DNA of 21,429 nt from Pavlovales sp. CCMP2436 (GCA_026770615.1 MU631569.1:57215-78643), one strand, 5' to 3'. Positions 1 to 7,343 are shown, numbered from the stretch's first letter. Numbers and translations are program-made. Notes: generated by a model from the sequence alone, not told the origin.

Positions 1-1
1 G

Positions 2-1420
2 GCCGAGCAGGGCTTTGCAAAGGCGCAATTCGAGCTCGGCCGCCGCTATGCGCTCGGCCAGGGGGTGGCGCAGAGCTGGGCGGAGGCGGCGCGTCTGTAC
101 GGGCTCGCGGCCGAGCAGGGCTTTGGACTGGCGCAGCTCGAGCTCGACCGCATGACGGCTCAGCTCGAGCTCGAGCTTGCGGTCGAGCTCGAGCTTGCGG
201 TCGAGCTCGAGCTTGCGGTCGAGCTCGACCGCAAGCTCGAGCGTACTTCCTTGCTCGAGCTCGACCGCACTCTCGTTGATGCTCTGCTAATATGTTGGTT
301 GCTCTGCTTCTTCGTCTTCCTTGCTTCATTTCTTGCAGCCCCAGCCCCGGTGTACGAACGCTGGGGCTGGGTTTGCCAACTCTGGGGCTGGGGCAAACGA
401 CGCACGCTGAGCCGCTCGACGCCGTATTCCATCCTGTTTGCCACGAGCACGCCGAGCCGCTCGACGCCGCCTTCCACCACCTCGCCGCGCTCGACGCGGG
501 CCCAGCCCCAGCCCCCTATGGCGCTAAATGCGGCGCAGCTCAAGGCGCAGCAGCCCTCGGTGCCTGCCTACTGGAAGCACGCGGAGCCGCTGACATGGAC
601 GTGTGACCGCTATGGGCTGCTGTACAAGGTGATAACCCCATCTTGCCCACACTGCAATTCTGTTCACGGGCAACGGTGGTACCATTGGCGGCGCAGGAAG
701 GATCTCGACGTGGAGGATCTCGGGCTGCTCGTGAAGGATGCGTATGTGGACGGTGGCTACATGTGCCAGCAGGCCTCGCAGATGCTGAGAGTAACGAGCA
801 ACAACGGCTGCGCGTGCGGCATTCCTGATGAGTTTGACAAAGTGCGCGTCTATCGGATCGAGAACCATCCTATGTGGCAGCGTTTCTGCTTCCACGAGAA
901 ACAGATCGAGGTCGAGCTGGCAGGTTCTGCGTGTCCGCCGCTCGAGCTGTTCAAGTCGCAAGATTGGCTGCGCCGCTTGGAGGACCGAAACGGCCTCTCT
1001 GTGCTAGCCTCCACCCGGTACCTACTCCATGGCACCAGCGCTTCGAGCCTACCCGACATCGTGCGTTACGGCCTCCGGACCAAATTCACGGGGACAAAAA
1101 GCGGCGGTGCCCTGTATGGGACGGGATTATACTTTACAAACTCAGCGTGTAAGGCGTGGCAGTACACGGACCGTGGAGTCGTCGGCGGCAAGAAGCAGGG
1201 CCGCGCCATCATCTTAGTCTGCCGCGTCGCCCTGGGCAAAACAGAGCTGCTCACTGCGGCGCCCAGGGTGACTGAGAACTTCCCCAAAGTTGGCCACCAC
1301 AGCAAGATGGCCAAGCACAATCACACTACACGGCCCGGGGCCAAGCAGGTTCACAACGAGTTCATCGTCTTCGATGAGACAATGGTGTACCCCGAGTTCG
1401 TTCTCGAGATTGGTAAGTGA
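2..1420 (+). CDS. Sel1-repeat / PARP catalytic domain protein, 5' partial
   Basis: The frame is open from the first codon in the window, so the true start lies upstream; the GTG at 65 is not a credible start. Residues encoded at about 2-150 form one and a half Sel1-like (TPR-related) helical repeats, with the typical AEQG, GQGV and AEAARLYGLAAEQG signatures. A Glu-Leu tandem repeat, a short hydrophobic stretch and a Ser/Pro-rich linker follow. From about 600 the protein has a CPHC pair (644-655), and from about 840 a PARP catalytic fold: the VRVYRIENHPMWQRF segment, LLHGTS, GLYFTN and HNEFIVFD. The H-Y-E triad is present (His 1028-1030, Tyr 1130-1132, Glu 1358-1360), which in this family is compatible with ADP-ribose transfer, including chain formation. 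The stop at 1418 falls just after the last strand of the fold, so the 3' end is plausible. The Sel1 part may serve as a partner-binding scaffold; that is inference. Substrate is unknown. Confidence 0.8.
   Translation, partial: AEQGFAKAQFELGRRYALGQGVAQSWAEAARLYGLAAEQGFGLAQLELDRMTAQLELELAVELELAVELELAVELDRKLERTSLLELDRTLVDALLICWLLCFFVFLASFLAAPAPVYERWGWVCQLWGWGKRRTLSRSTPYSILFATSTPSRSTPPSTTSPRSTRAQPQPPMALNAAQLKAQQPSVPAYWKHAEPLTWTCDRYGLLYKVITPSCPHCNSVHGQRWYHWRRRKDLDVEDLGLLVKDAYVDGGYMCQQASQMLRVTSNNGCACGIPDEFDKVRVYRIENHPMWQRFCFHEKQIEVELAGSACPPLELFKSQDWLRRLEDRNGLSVLASTRYLLHGTSASSLPDIVRYGLRTKFTGTKSGGALYGTGLYFTNSACKAWQYTDRGVVGGKKQGRAIILVCRVALGKTELLTAAPRVTENFPKVGHHSKMAKHNHTTRPGAKQVHNEFIVFDETMVYPEFVLEIGK
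167..220 (+). repeat. Three tandem 18-bp repeats coding Glu-Leu-Glu-Leu-Ala-Val
   Basis: The unit gagctcgagcttgcggtc occurs three times without change (167-184, 185-202, 203-220). It is followed by a segment (221-238) that is its reverse complement, so the block can also fold back. In frame it adds a six-residue ELELAV unit to the Sel1/PARP protein. Perfect identity suggests recent slippage. Confidence 0.85.
243..338 (+). other. Candidate 96-nt spliceosomal intron inside the Sel1/PARP gene
   Basis: The stretch begins GTACTT, has a branch-like TGCTAAT near 286, a long pyrimidine-rich run and ends TTGCAG. Its length is a multiple of three, so both spliced and unspliced messages keep the frame. 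Unspliced, it encodes a hydrophobic, Cys/Leu/Phe-rich segment resembling a membrane helix. An intron fits the polypyrimidine tract better, but GTTGAT at 275 is an alternative donor that would shift frame. Confidence 0.45.
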
Positions 1421-1665
1421 CGACGAGAATGGCGACCCGGGAAGAAGAGGAGTGCGATTTCTTCACTGCTCCTCCACGCTCGAATCATCATCAGCTTGTT
1501 GCAGCGCTCCTATGACATCTCACGACATGCATGATGACACCTCAGCATTGGGCTTAAGATAGAGTCTATATAGATTTATTAAATTACAGACTTTTCTCAT
1601 ATTATGGGTGTATAATGGTAGAAAAAGTTTCCGAGGTGCGTGATTAAAAAAAACAAAAAAACGAA
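1421..1665. other. 3' flank of the PARP gene, no gene seen
   Basis: The sequence turns AT-rich after the stop codon and has TATAGATTTATTAAATT-like stretches around 1568-1585 that could serve 3'-end formation. No open frame of protein-like composition is seen. Confidence 0.4.
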
Positions 1666-1773
1666 CAGCCAATGAGAGAGCAGGGATCTACCAGCCACAA
1701 TTGCGAGATTTTAGGTATCCTTCTAAGAATTTTCTTTTTGGCTGGTGTTTCATCCCTGGTCTCTCATCGGCTG
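1666..1773. mobile_element. 108-bp foldback (MITE-like) element
   Basis: The first 22 bases (1666-1687) match the reverse complement of the last 22 (1752-1773) at 20 positions. Pairing continues inward through accagcca (near 1690) and tggctggt (near 1740). The loop is AT-rich. This is the form of a small non-autonomous inverted-repeat element. No clear target duplication was found, so the transposon class is undetermined. Confidence 0.5.
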
Positions 1774-1775
1774 AC

Positions 1776-1921
1776 AGGGATCACTTGGCCGTTGGGGCAC
1801 CACGAGTGAGAGCTGCTCCCAATCACTCAGATCTGTGGCACCCCGCCTAGCTAGGGATCACTCGCTCGCGAATAGGAGCTATACGGTTTAGGGATCACTT
1901 ATTCATTTTCTAGGAATCACT
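1776..1921 (+). repeat. Cluster of AGGGATCACT decamers
   Basis: AGGGATCACT occurs at 1776-1785, 1853-1862 and 1890-1899, with a one-mismatch copy (AGGAATCACT) at 1912-1921. Another AGGAATCACT lies at 10343-10352. Spacing is irregular (77, 37, 22 bases). The role is unknown; it may be a relic of a repeat family or a binding-site cluster. The stretch 1922-2228 holds no convincing gene. Confidence 0.5.
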
Positions 1922-2228
1922 GTAATGTCTAAAAAAACAATTCAACTCAGGCCCGTTCTTGTGTTATTTTCGGAGGCCTTGGATTTTAGTTTGGATCGAA
2001 CTTTAAGGTTTTCCTTTGTATTTTAAATAGCTTGTTGTAAATTGTATCCGGACCAAACGTGACACGCTCAAAAGAACTGAGTGCGATAAAATGAAGAGCA
2101 CGTGGAGAGCGGGACGGCCATCGTGCGTTTACCCTTCAGCCTCCCCGAAGCATGAACGGACTCCCACTGTGAAATCACCGGAATGTCCGATGACAGGCTT
2201 TTTCTGTTTATTCAATTTATACAAGCCA

Positions 2229-2398
2229 AATGAGCGAGATGCAGCAGAGGTTGATCAGCGCACAAGTAGAGTGTCGTCGACAGCCGTGTGCCTGATCACT
2301 CTTCGCGGGGAGGACGGTATCCGAGGACTCGGGAGCTGGTCCCAGGTTTTCCTGGGAGACCACGAACGGGACCGGACGTTTTCATAGATATTTACACG
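2229..2398 (+). repeat. Dispersed repeat R1, copy a
   Basis: This stretch matches the reverse complement of 18562-18729 over about 165 bases at roughly 80-85% identity with no visible gaps. In both copies one frame (rightward here, leftward there) is open and ends at the same TAG, with shared GEDGIRGLGSWSQ residues. Substitutions fall at all codon positions, so the sharing is better read as repeat DNA than as a conserved protein. Confidence 0.7.
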
Positions 2399-2700
2399 GT
2401 CGATCGAAAATGAAGGTCCGCCGATGGAAAGAGCTTTCGCAAATCGTAATATCTTTAGCCCTTTGACCTCGAGCCAAATCTTGGATCGAGACATCAGAGA
2501 TGTCGAACCCCGGCTCCTTCCCCAGCTTCCCAGCGCCCCACGAGGACGCATTCAGCCAGCGGAAGCCGGTCTTGTCGATGGCGGCGATGACATCTATGTC
2601 ATCGAAGCTAGCATCGAACGCAGACGCTGCGTATTTTAACAGACCCATAAGCCCGCGCCCGCTGCCGCTGCCTGCCGCTGCCAGCGCTGCATCCTGTCTC
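2382..2700 (-). CDS. Possible hypothetical protein fragment
   Basis: A minus-strand frame reads through this stretch with ordinary, non-repetitive amino-acid composition (rich in Asp, Ile, Ala and Phe, for example ASFDDIDVIAAIDKTGFRW). The frame extends rightward to an ATG at 2774, but that first part is antisense to a retroelement 3' end and the next few codons come from a CTGCCG repeat, so the natural N-terminus is missing or never existed. I recognise no family. It overlaps repeat R1 by a few bases at its end. It could be a gene relic or a chance open frame; the confidence reflects that. Confidence 0.2.
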
Positions 2701-2703
2701 ACC

Positions 2704-2865
2704 TCTACCACTATCCTTGCTGCCAGGACTAATGTCTGACGTCGAGAGTCGATAAGAGCTCTAATATTACTCATAAGTCAATTCAGATTCGGAGGCGGAT
2801 TGGCGCATCAGTCATAAGTCAGTGAGTGAACACCACCTGTTGAACAATGCTGAGCCGATAATATG
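2704..2865 (+). mobile_element. LINE-B 3'-end fragment, plus orientation
   Basis: The left part (tgctgccaggactaatgtct, from about 2712) and the right part (aagtcagtgagtgaac through tgctgagccg, about 2815-2857) match the 3' terminus of retrotransposon L4 and the 88-bp insertion at 17049. About 85 unrelated bases sit between the two matching parts. An AT-rich tail (ataatatgtaataaagtatt) follows. It is a 5'-truncated retroelement copy later split or recombined. Confidence 0.6.
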
Positions 2866-2911
2866 TAATAAAGTATTAGTGGCTCAGCATGGGTCAACAG
2901 GCGGTGTTCGC
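2826..2911. repeat. Palindrome made of two opposed LINE-B 3' ends
   Basis: The arm 2826-2856 pairs with 2881-2911 at about 27 of 31 positions, around a 24-base AT-rich centre. Each arm is the terminal segment of the LINE-B 3' end, so two tails face each other. Confidence 0.65.
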
Positions 2912-2928
2912 TTACAGGGGGGAGGGTG

Positions 2929-2958
2929 GGTGTGTGTGTGTGGGGGGGGGGGGGGGGG
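2929..2958 (+). repeat. GT / poly-G simple repeat
   Basis: A short (GT)n run passes into 17 consecutive G. The length is likely unreliable in the assembly. Confidence 0.9.
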
Positions 2959-2979
2959 TATCACCCGGGCATCACCGCA

Positions 2980-3150
2980 TACAGGGGATCGCAGGCAATA
3001 AGAACGGCGCTTATTGAGGCTGAGGCCGAGTTTCTTAGCAAATTACATACAAACTATGCTTAAAGTTGCTTAAATTACATGCAAACAATGCAAAAAAAAG
3101 AGGCTAAGTTTCTTAACACGACGGTTTCATATTGCCCGCGATCCCCTGCA
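2980..3150 (+). mobile_element. MITE family A, copy A1
   Basis: It is 171 bp from TA to the decayed right TA (ctgca). The TIR tacaggggatcgcaggcaat is matched by attgcccgcgatcccctg at the right end. The internal core holds two direct copies of a TGAGGCNNAGTTTCTTA-like box and catacaaac/catgcaaacaatgc repeats. There is no coding capacity. TA target duplications suggest mobilisation by a Tc1/mariner-like or similar transposase, by analogy. Confidence 0.85.
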
Positions 3151-3259
3151 GCCCCGACTCTCTCCGCCACGAGACCCGTGTCGGCGGCGGGCCACGCGCC
3201 CCAGACCACTGATCTGCGCCATCATTGCGGATTTAAAAAACGGGTCCACGCCTTAGTGG

Positions 3260-3342
3260 GCTTTTCGGTTACGGACAGGGATCGTGACGAAATTTCGCAG
3301 CGAAAATTTCGCAGTGCGAAATTCTCAGCGTAACCGAAAAGC
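3260..3342. repeat. 83-bp element with perfect 14-bp inverted ends
   Basis: gcttttcggttacg at 3260-3273 is exactly the reverse complement of 3329-3342. The interior holds TTTCGC/GCGAAA palindromes. It opens the palindrome array that continues to about 3560. Confidence 0.7.
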
Positions 3343-3560
3343 TAGAACAATTTCGCGACGAAATTTCGCAGTGCGAAATTTCGCGCTAATTTTTTCGCGA
3401 AAGTTTTAAAGATTTCGCTGCAATATTTCGCAGTGCGAATTTTGCGCGAAACTTAGTTATTTATTTCGCAGCGAAAATTTCGCAGCGAAAATTCGTTAAG
3501 AAACTGCGAAATCGTTACTGCGAAAGGCGCCATGGCTTTTCGCGCAGCCTGAACGTTCGA
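3289..3560. repeat. Array of TTTCGC...GCGAAA palindromes, array 1
   Basis: Variants of TTTCGCAGCGAAA and TTTCGCAGTGCGAAA recur many times here (for example about 3293, 3308, 3363, 3426, 3465 and 3476), sometimes sharing half-sites. A second array lies at 6215-6380. No gene is visible from 3151 to 3642. The repeats could be foldback-element debris or clustered binding sites. Confidence 0.75.
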
Positions 3561-3642
3561 ATGAAATGAAAAAGGAAAATAGGCTGGCTTTTCGCGCGGC
3601 ATTCGAACTGTCGACCCGTCAGCGTAGCCAAGCCAGTGCCCG

Positions 3643-3945
3643 ATGCCAGCCTGGGTCGAGAACTTCCGCACAGACGGCTTCGACTACGACGACGAGCTCT
3701 TCGGGCCGAAGGACCTGCGGCGCGTGCTTTGCGTCATCCAGAAGGACCTCGGGATCTGGGAGAGCGCTGACACGGAGTCGATCGACTGGGTAAACCCCCT
3801 CGTCCACACCGACGACCAGACGCGCAAGAATGCTTGTGAAATGATATGCGCTATGACATTGTTAAGTTGTTCGGAGCTCGCATCACCCTCCCCACGCACA
3901 AGGACAAGCTGTCTGTGGGTGGTGCATACTGCAGCCGCCCGGCGT
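3643..3945 (+). pseudogene. Hypothetical protein fragment with a probable frameshift
   Basis: An ATG at 3643 opens a frame of ordinary composition (MPAWVENFRTDGFDYDDELF onward) with acidic and Trp residues and biased third positions (mostly G or C). Around 3840-3850 protein-like reading switches to the frame beginning at 3846, which gives RYDIVKLFGARITLP up to about 3945. A one-base indel or an unrecognised tiny intron would explain the switch. No family is recognised. The left boundary adjoins the TTTCGC array. The right end meets a minus-strand protein-like segment head-on, which suggests a rearranged gene relic. Confidence 0.45.
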
Positions 3946-3959
3946 GGAGCACGCGACTT

Positions 3960-4254
3960 GGAGTGAAAGCTCAGTTGAGTTGGCGCGTGCGCACTTGCTG
4001 CACCACGTGCAGACAACCTGGGGCTTTGCCTTGGCGGAGGGCGCGTTGACTGCACCGTGGAGAGCGAGGAAAGTCAGGAACGTTTCACGCGCAGCTACCG
4101 CCTCGTTCGCGTCCGTGCCCTTGAGCTTGGCCTTGATGTCGGGGTGCTGGACAAAGTACGCCTCGACCGCGCTCTTGGGCAGGTAGACATGGCCGTCCTT
4201 GTTCATGATCTCCTTGAAGCCGTCCGCTGGGCATGGCCACCATGGCCTCAGCAT
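3960..4254 (-). pseudogene. Hypothetical protein fragment, minus strand
   Basis: From an ATG at 4254 the minus strand reads a protein-like sequence with DGFKEIMNKDGHVYLPKSAV, then AYFVQHPDIKAKLKG and ARETFLTFLALHG, a mixed helical pattern without low complexity. After about 3965 the composition turns Cys/Pro-rich and the frame runs antisense to the facing plus-strand fragment, so the real coding match probably stops there. No domain is recognised. It may derive from the same ancestral gene as the facing fragment through inversion, or from a neighbour. It is treated as a relic because it has no clear 3' end. Confidence 0.4.
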
Positions 4255-4544
4255 ACCCGAAGCTCTTGACCGAGCCGGAGGAGCACGTAACTAACGAAAT
4301 TTTGCGCGATATTAGAGTGTGAAAAAAGTAAATCGGTAGCCTTTTTCGGCTCCGCCTTTTTCGAAACAGCTTTCTACCGAACGGCGGGAACTAAGGAATC
4401 ACCGAACAAAACTCACAATTACAACCAAAACCAACGAGACGGAAAGGATCACTTATCCCTGGAATGGAACACCACAAGCCAAGCACCCCAAATGGGAAGA
4501 AACCGAGAATACAGGACATTACACAAGAATAGTTAGCAAAAGAG
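4255..4544. other. Spacer with a short hairpin
   Basis: tcggtag (4333-4339) pairs with ctaccga (4374-4380), and the interior carries two cctttttcg copies. From about 4390 rightward the plus strand becomes strongly A/C-rich. No gene is seen. Confidence 0.4.
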
Positions 4545-4949
4545 ATGTATGCGACGTTGCAAGGCTACAATTATCCCCAATATAGAGAAATGATGATACG
4601 AGCAGGCCCCCGCCCACCAAGCCTACAAGCCACAACGAACGACAATAGCACTCCCAAACAACAACAAGAACACACGCAAACCCCGGCCATCAAAACGCCA
4701 ACTGAACCTACAACCCCAGCCGAACGAAACACAAACCACTTAGCAGTAAAAGGAAAATCGGAAAAAAAATCTGAGGAAATCAAGCAATGTCTGGAAAAAG
4801 GGCATACACACACACAAACCAAAAGAAAGCAAGCGCCTACTCCTAAAGGGAACACGGGAAGCAAAAAGGTGAAGAGACCACACGCAGAGCTAGAACAAGA
4901 GCAACAAACAGAAGACAACCACACAAGAAACAACACCGAAGCAGAGTGA
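4545..4949 (+). CDS. A/C-rich hydrophilic reading frame, possible retroelement ORF1 remnant
   Basis: An ATG opens 134 codons rich in Thr, Gln, Asn, Lys and Glu, beginning MYATLQGYNYPQYREMMIRA and then largely low complexity, with KKVKRPHAELEQEQQ near the end. No catalytic motif is present. The whole block of about 4390-5200 is poor in T on this strand, the same skew seen on the coding (minus) strand of the LINE-A copies. It therefore may be a Gag-like or ORF1 remnant of a retroelement lying in the opposite orientation. The nucleic-acid-binding role usual for such proteins is only analogy. An alternative is a chance frame in skewed DNA. After 4949 the frames are broken, and 4950-5207 shows the same skew without a usable frame. 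Confidence 0.35.
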   Translation: MYATLQGYNYPQYREMMIRAGPRPPSLQATTNDNSTPKQQQEHTQTPAIKTPTEPTTPAERNTNHLAVKGKSEKKSEEIKQCLEKGHTHTQTKRKQAPTPKGNTGSKKVKRPHAELEQEQQTEDNHTRNNTEAE

Positions 4950-5207
4950 GAAACAAAAACTACCACGGAACCAAAACCTCAAAGGAGAAAACAACATGTC
5001 CAAACACTCATAACGCAAGGAGCCACGAATAACAAACGGAAGAGTGAAGCTTCTCCAACGCCCAGCCAAAAGAGGATAACACGATCAAGCACCAAAACAC
5101 TAGAACAAAAACCAGTAGAACCACACAGGGCAAGGCCGCCGCCTAGACAACGCGGAGCCGCACCCTTCCTAAGACAAGAAATAGGATAGCCTACACACAC
5201 CACGCCA

Positions 5208-5249
5208 CGTGCTAGGCTGTACCCGTATTTGCGGGTACAGCATAGCACG
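5208..5249. repeat. Strong hairpin, 10-bp perfect stem extended by a second stem
   Basis: gctgtacccg (5216-5225) pairs perfectly with cgggtacagc (5232-5241) around a 6-base loop. Beyond a small internal loop cgtgct (5208-5213) pairs with agcacg (5244-5249). Function is unknown; it lies where the A/C-rich block ends. Confidence 0.75.
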
Positions 5250-5510
5250 GTTCAGGCTATACAGAGGTTTTTGCGTGTATATGTTGTTGTAATTATGCGC
5301 AGGATCGCGGCGGCGCGATGCGACGACGAGCAAGGTTCGTGGCGGAGAGACGACGCGGGGAGTAAGATAGCACATGAGACGACCAATGCGCTGAGCCTCT
5401 CATGTCATGCCCGTACGCCTTCGGGCTGCAAGTCGGGGGATGTTAAAAGAACTATTTTAAAAAAAATCGAGAAACGAACCAAAATCTCTGAATTTCATTT
5501 CTATTCGATT

Positions 5511-5556
5511 CCGAAAAAGGCCAACGAACCGAACTTCGGCTCGATGGCCTTTTCGG
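5511..5556. repeat. Inverted repeat ccgaaaaaggcca / tggccttttcgg
   Basis: The arms 5511-5523 and 5545-5556 pair with one bulged base. gaaccgaa (near 5526) can alternatively pair with ttcggttc (about 5553-5560). The stretch 5250-5510 shows no convincing gene. Confidence 0.5.
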
Positions 5557-5587
5557 TTCATTCAACGTCGTGATCGCCATCAAGGCG

Positions 5588-6160
5588 ATGGTGCCGGCGA
5601 TGGATCCGGCGCTTCCGGTACCCCCGCTCGTCGCCGCCGAGCCCGCCGCACGCGCGCTGCCGGCGAAGAAGCCGGCGCCGAAGCCGCCGGCGGTGGTGGC
5701 GCTCCCGGCCCCGCTTGCGAGCACGCTCACCGTGCTGGCCAGCCCCAGCCCCGCTTGCGGGCACGCTCACCGCGCTGGCCGGCAAGCTCTCATATGCGGG
5801 CACCCTCAGCAAGGACGACCTTTTGGCGCGTGCTGGCCTTCACCGACGAAGGCGATCAAGCTCGCGCAGGCGATTAAGCACACGCAGGATCTCGCTTACC
5901 AGCCCACGAAGGAGGAGCTCGATACCGCGGGGAAGCAGAGCGAGGCCGCGGGCCTCCTCCTACGTGGTGGTGCCGCGCGCATGTTCGGCGGCGCGCACGG
6001 CGCGGCGACGGGCGTGGCGGCAACGGACAGGGCGGCGGGCGCGTGGCCACACGCGCCGCAGCGCGGCCACGCTTACCCGCCCTGCAAACGAACGGCAAGA
6101 GCAAACGAGCAGAGATTTGCATTTCAAACGGGTTTTTCGGCCGAAATTTGGCTCCACTAG
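5588..6160 (+). CDS. Low-complexity Ala/Pro-rich reading frame
   Basis: A frame from the ATG at 5588 runs 190 codons to a stop at 6158, and upstream codons are also open. The first 60 residues are Ala/Pro/Val/Lys-rich, and then a 40-bp tandem duplication inserts Ser-Pro-Ala-Cys-Gly. The middle part around IKLAQAIKHTQDLAYQPTKE looks more like ordinary protein, followed by Gly/Ala-rich sequence. No domain is recognised. A 40-bp period is not a multiple of three, so the second repeat unit is read in a different frame; this is unusual for a functional gene and suggests decay or a false frame. Confidence 0.25.
   Translation: MVPAMDPALPVPPLVAAEPAARALPAKKPAPKPPAVVALPAPLASTLTVLASPSPACGHAHRAGRQALICGHPQQGRPFGACWPSPTKAIKLAQAIKHTQDLAYQPTKEELDTAGKQSEAAGLLLRGGAARMFGGAHGAATGVAATDRAAGAWPHAPQRGHAYPPCKRTARANEQRFAFQTGFSAEIWLH
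5709..5780 (+). repeat. 40-bp tandem duplication
   Basis: The 32 bases at 5709-5740 recur at 5749-5780 with two changes, separated by agccccag. Period is 40 bp. Confidence 0.85.
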
Positions 6161-6214
6161 ACCGGCGGAGCAGAAAAAGGCAAAGCCGAAATTCTTTTTT
6201 CACACTCCATGAAA

Positions 6215-6380
6215 ATTTGCAGCGAAAAGCTTTTACTTAAATTTCGCAGCGAAATTTCGCTGCGAAATATTTGCAAAATTTCGATGCGAAATGCTCTCTT
6301 CTTTTCGCATCGATATTTAATGTATATTTCGCGTGCGAAATTTCGCACGCGAAATTGGTTTTTTGGATTTCGCAGCGAAA
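6215..6380. repeat. Array of TTTCGC...GCGAAA palindromes, array 2
   Basis: It contains nested perfect palindromes such as TTTCGCAGCGAAA, TTTCGCTGCGAAA and TTTCGCGTGCGAAA, with half-sites shared between neighbours. It resembles the array at 3289-3560. The flanking sequence to 6800 has no convincing gene; attggtatcggt occurs twice near 6550 and 6578. Confidence 0.75.
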
Positions 6381-6804
6381 GCACGAACCCTGGTTACGGA
6401 TAGGTCGGTGAGCATGTGGCCAGACGGCTGTTCTGTCAGCCGCACGGGTTGAGGGGCTGCAGGGCGAGGAGAGTGAGGGGCTGCGCCCCGCCTGCGAACG
6501 CGAACAATGATCCCAAAATCGGCGCCGATATATCACTTTTTTCCAAAAATTGGTATCGGTCTCACTTTCTCCCAATATTGGTATCGGTGGAAGAGACTGC
6601 TGGAATGGGGGCTGCGGAAGAGGTGGGGGCTTGGTTGGCGGTTGGCTGCGACTTGCACGTCGAGGGAAGGATGTGCCTGCGCCCCCGCCTGCCCTTCGTG
6701 GGTCTGCGCCCTCGCTTCTCACGAGGTCGGTGTGAGCGAGGGACAAGACGCTGGTGTGAGGCTCGCACGGTCGGGGGCTGATGGCGAGACGGCCGGGATT
6801 GTCG

Positions 6805-6990
6805 GGTTGCAGGTTGGCGGCGTGCGTAAGCTGCGCCCCCAGTTCGCCCCTCGTGGGGCTGTGATCGAGGTCCGCGGAGTCAACGGGACGGGGTTGGGGT
6901 AGTCGCGCCGCGAACTCGTCGGGGAAGTGGGTTAAAGAGCTTTCTTAATCACGTTTTAAAAATTGGTTGATTAAAAGTGATTAAGCCACA
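6805..6990 (+). repeat. GC-rich segment shared with 10975-11150
   Basis: Both segments carry, in the same order, a G-rich lead, aagctgcgccc, cctcgtggggctgt, a G/T-rich stretch and a tract ending tttaatca or ttaatca. Similarity is patchy. Both lie just beyond the 3' side of a minus-strand LINE-A copy. Confidence 0.45.
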
Positions 6991-7027
6991 CCTATTTTCT
7001 GTACTGGGTGTCAGTTGGTATTTTCGG

Positions 7028-7138
7028 TATAAAATTAAAATGACGTGCGCTAATGCACAGCTCGCCTAACCGCCGGAGGCGGTAATCTCCAACCCCTGGT
7101 CTAGTCTCAGGCGGGCGGGGTGACTCAATAATACTCCA
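7028..7138 (-). repeat. LINE-A-type 3'-terminal unit, copy 1
   Basis: Read on the minus strand it starts ggagtattattgagtcacc, passes through a GC-rich middle and ends ggcgagctgtgcattagcgc plus a cgtcattttaattttata tail. Its closest relative here is 13077-13191. The tgcgc/gcgca pair forms a hairpin next to the AT-rich tail, as in retroelement 3' ends. Confidence 0.65.
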
Positions 7139-7167
7139 CTTATCTTAGAAATTTGTTGGAATAACGA

Positions 7168-7312
7168 TATAAAATTAAAATGACGTGCGCTATATGCGCA
7201 GCTCGCCGAACCAGCCCCGTTTCACTGGGGTGGCTGCTATCTTCTTCCTCCGCCACGATTCCCAACTAAAGATTTCTTGCCGGCCAGACAGGGTGACTCG
7301 AGAATCCTCCTC
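7168..7312 (-). repeat. LINE-A-type 3'-terminal unit, copy 2 (3' end of L1)
   Basis: It ends in the same ggcgagctgcgca...gcgcacgtc block and attttaattttata tail as the other three units, but its middle differs. It directly follows the OTU-like frame of L1, so it is taken as that copy's 3' untranslated end. Confidence 0.6.
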
Positions 7313-7343
7313 TTAACTGAAGTAACTATATTATCTTAACAAA

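Noticed and set aside
160..543. Minus-strand Ser/Arg-rich frame opposite the PARP gene
   Set aside because: It is a shadow of the repeat-rich plus-strand coding sequence and has only low-complexity content.
2941..2958. G-quadruplex regulatory element
   Set aside because: It is a plain homopolymer with uncertain length and no associated gene.
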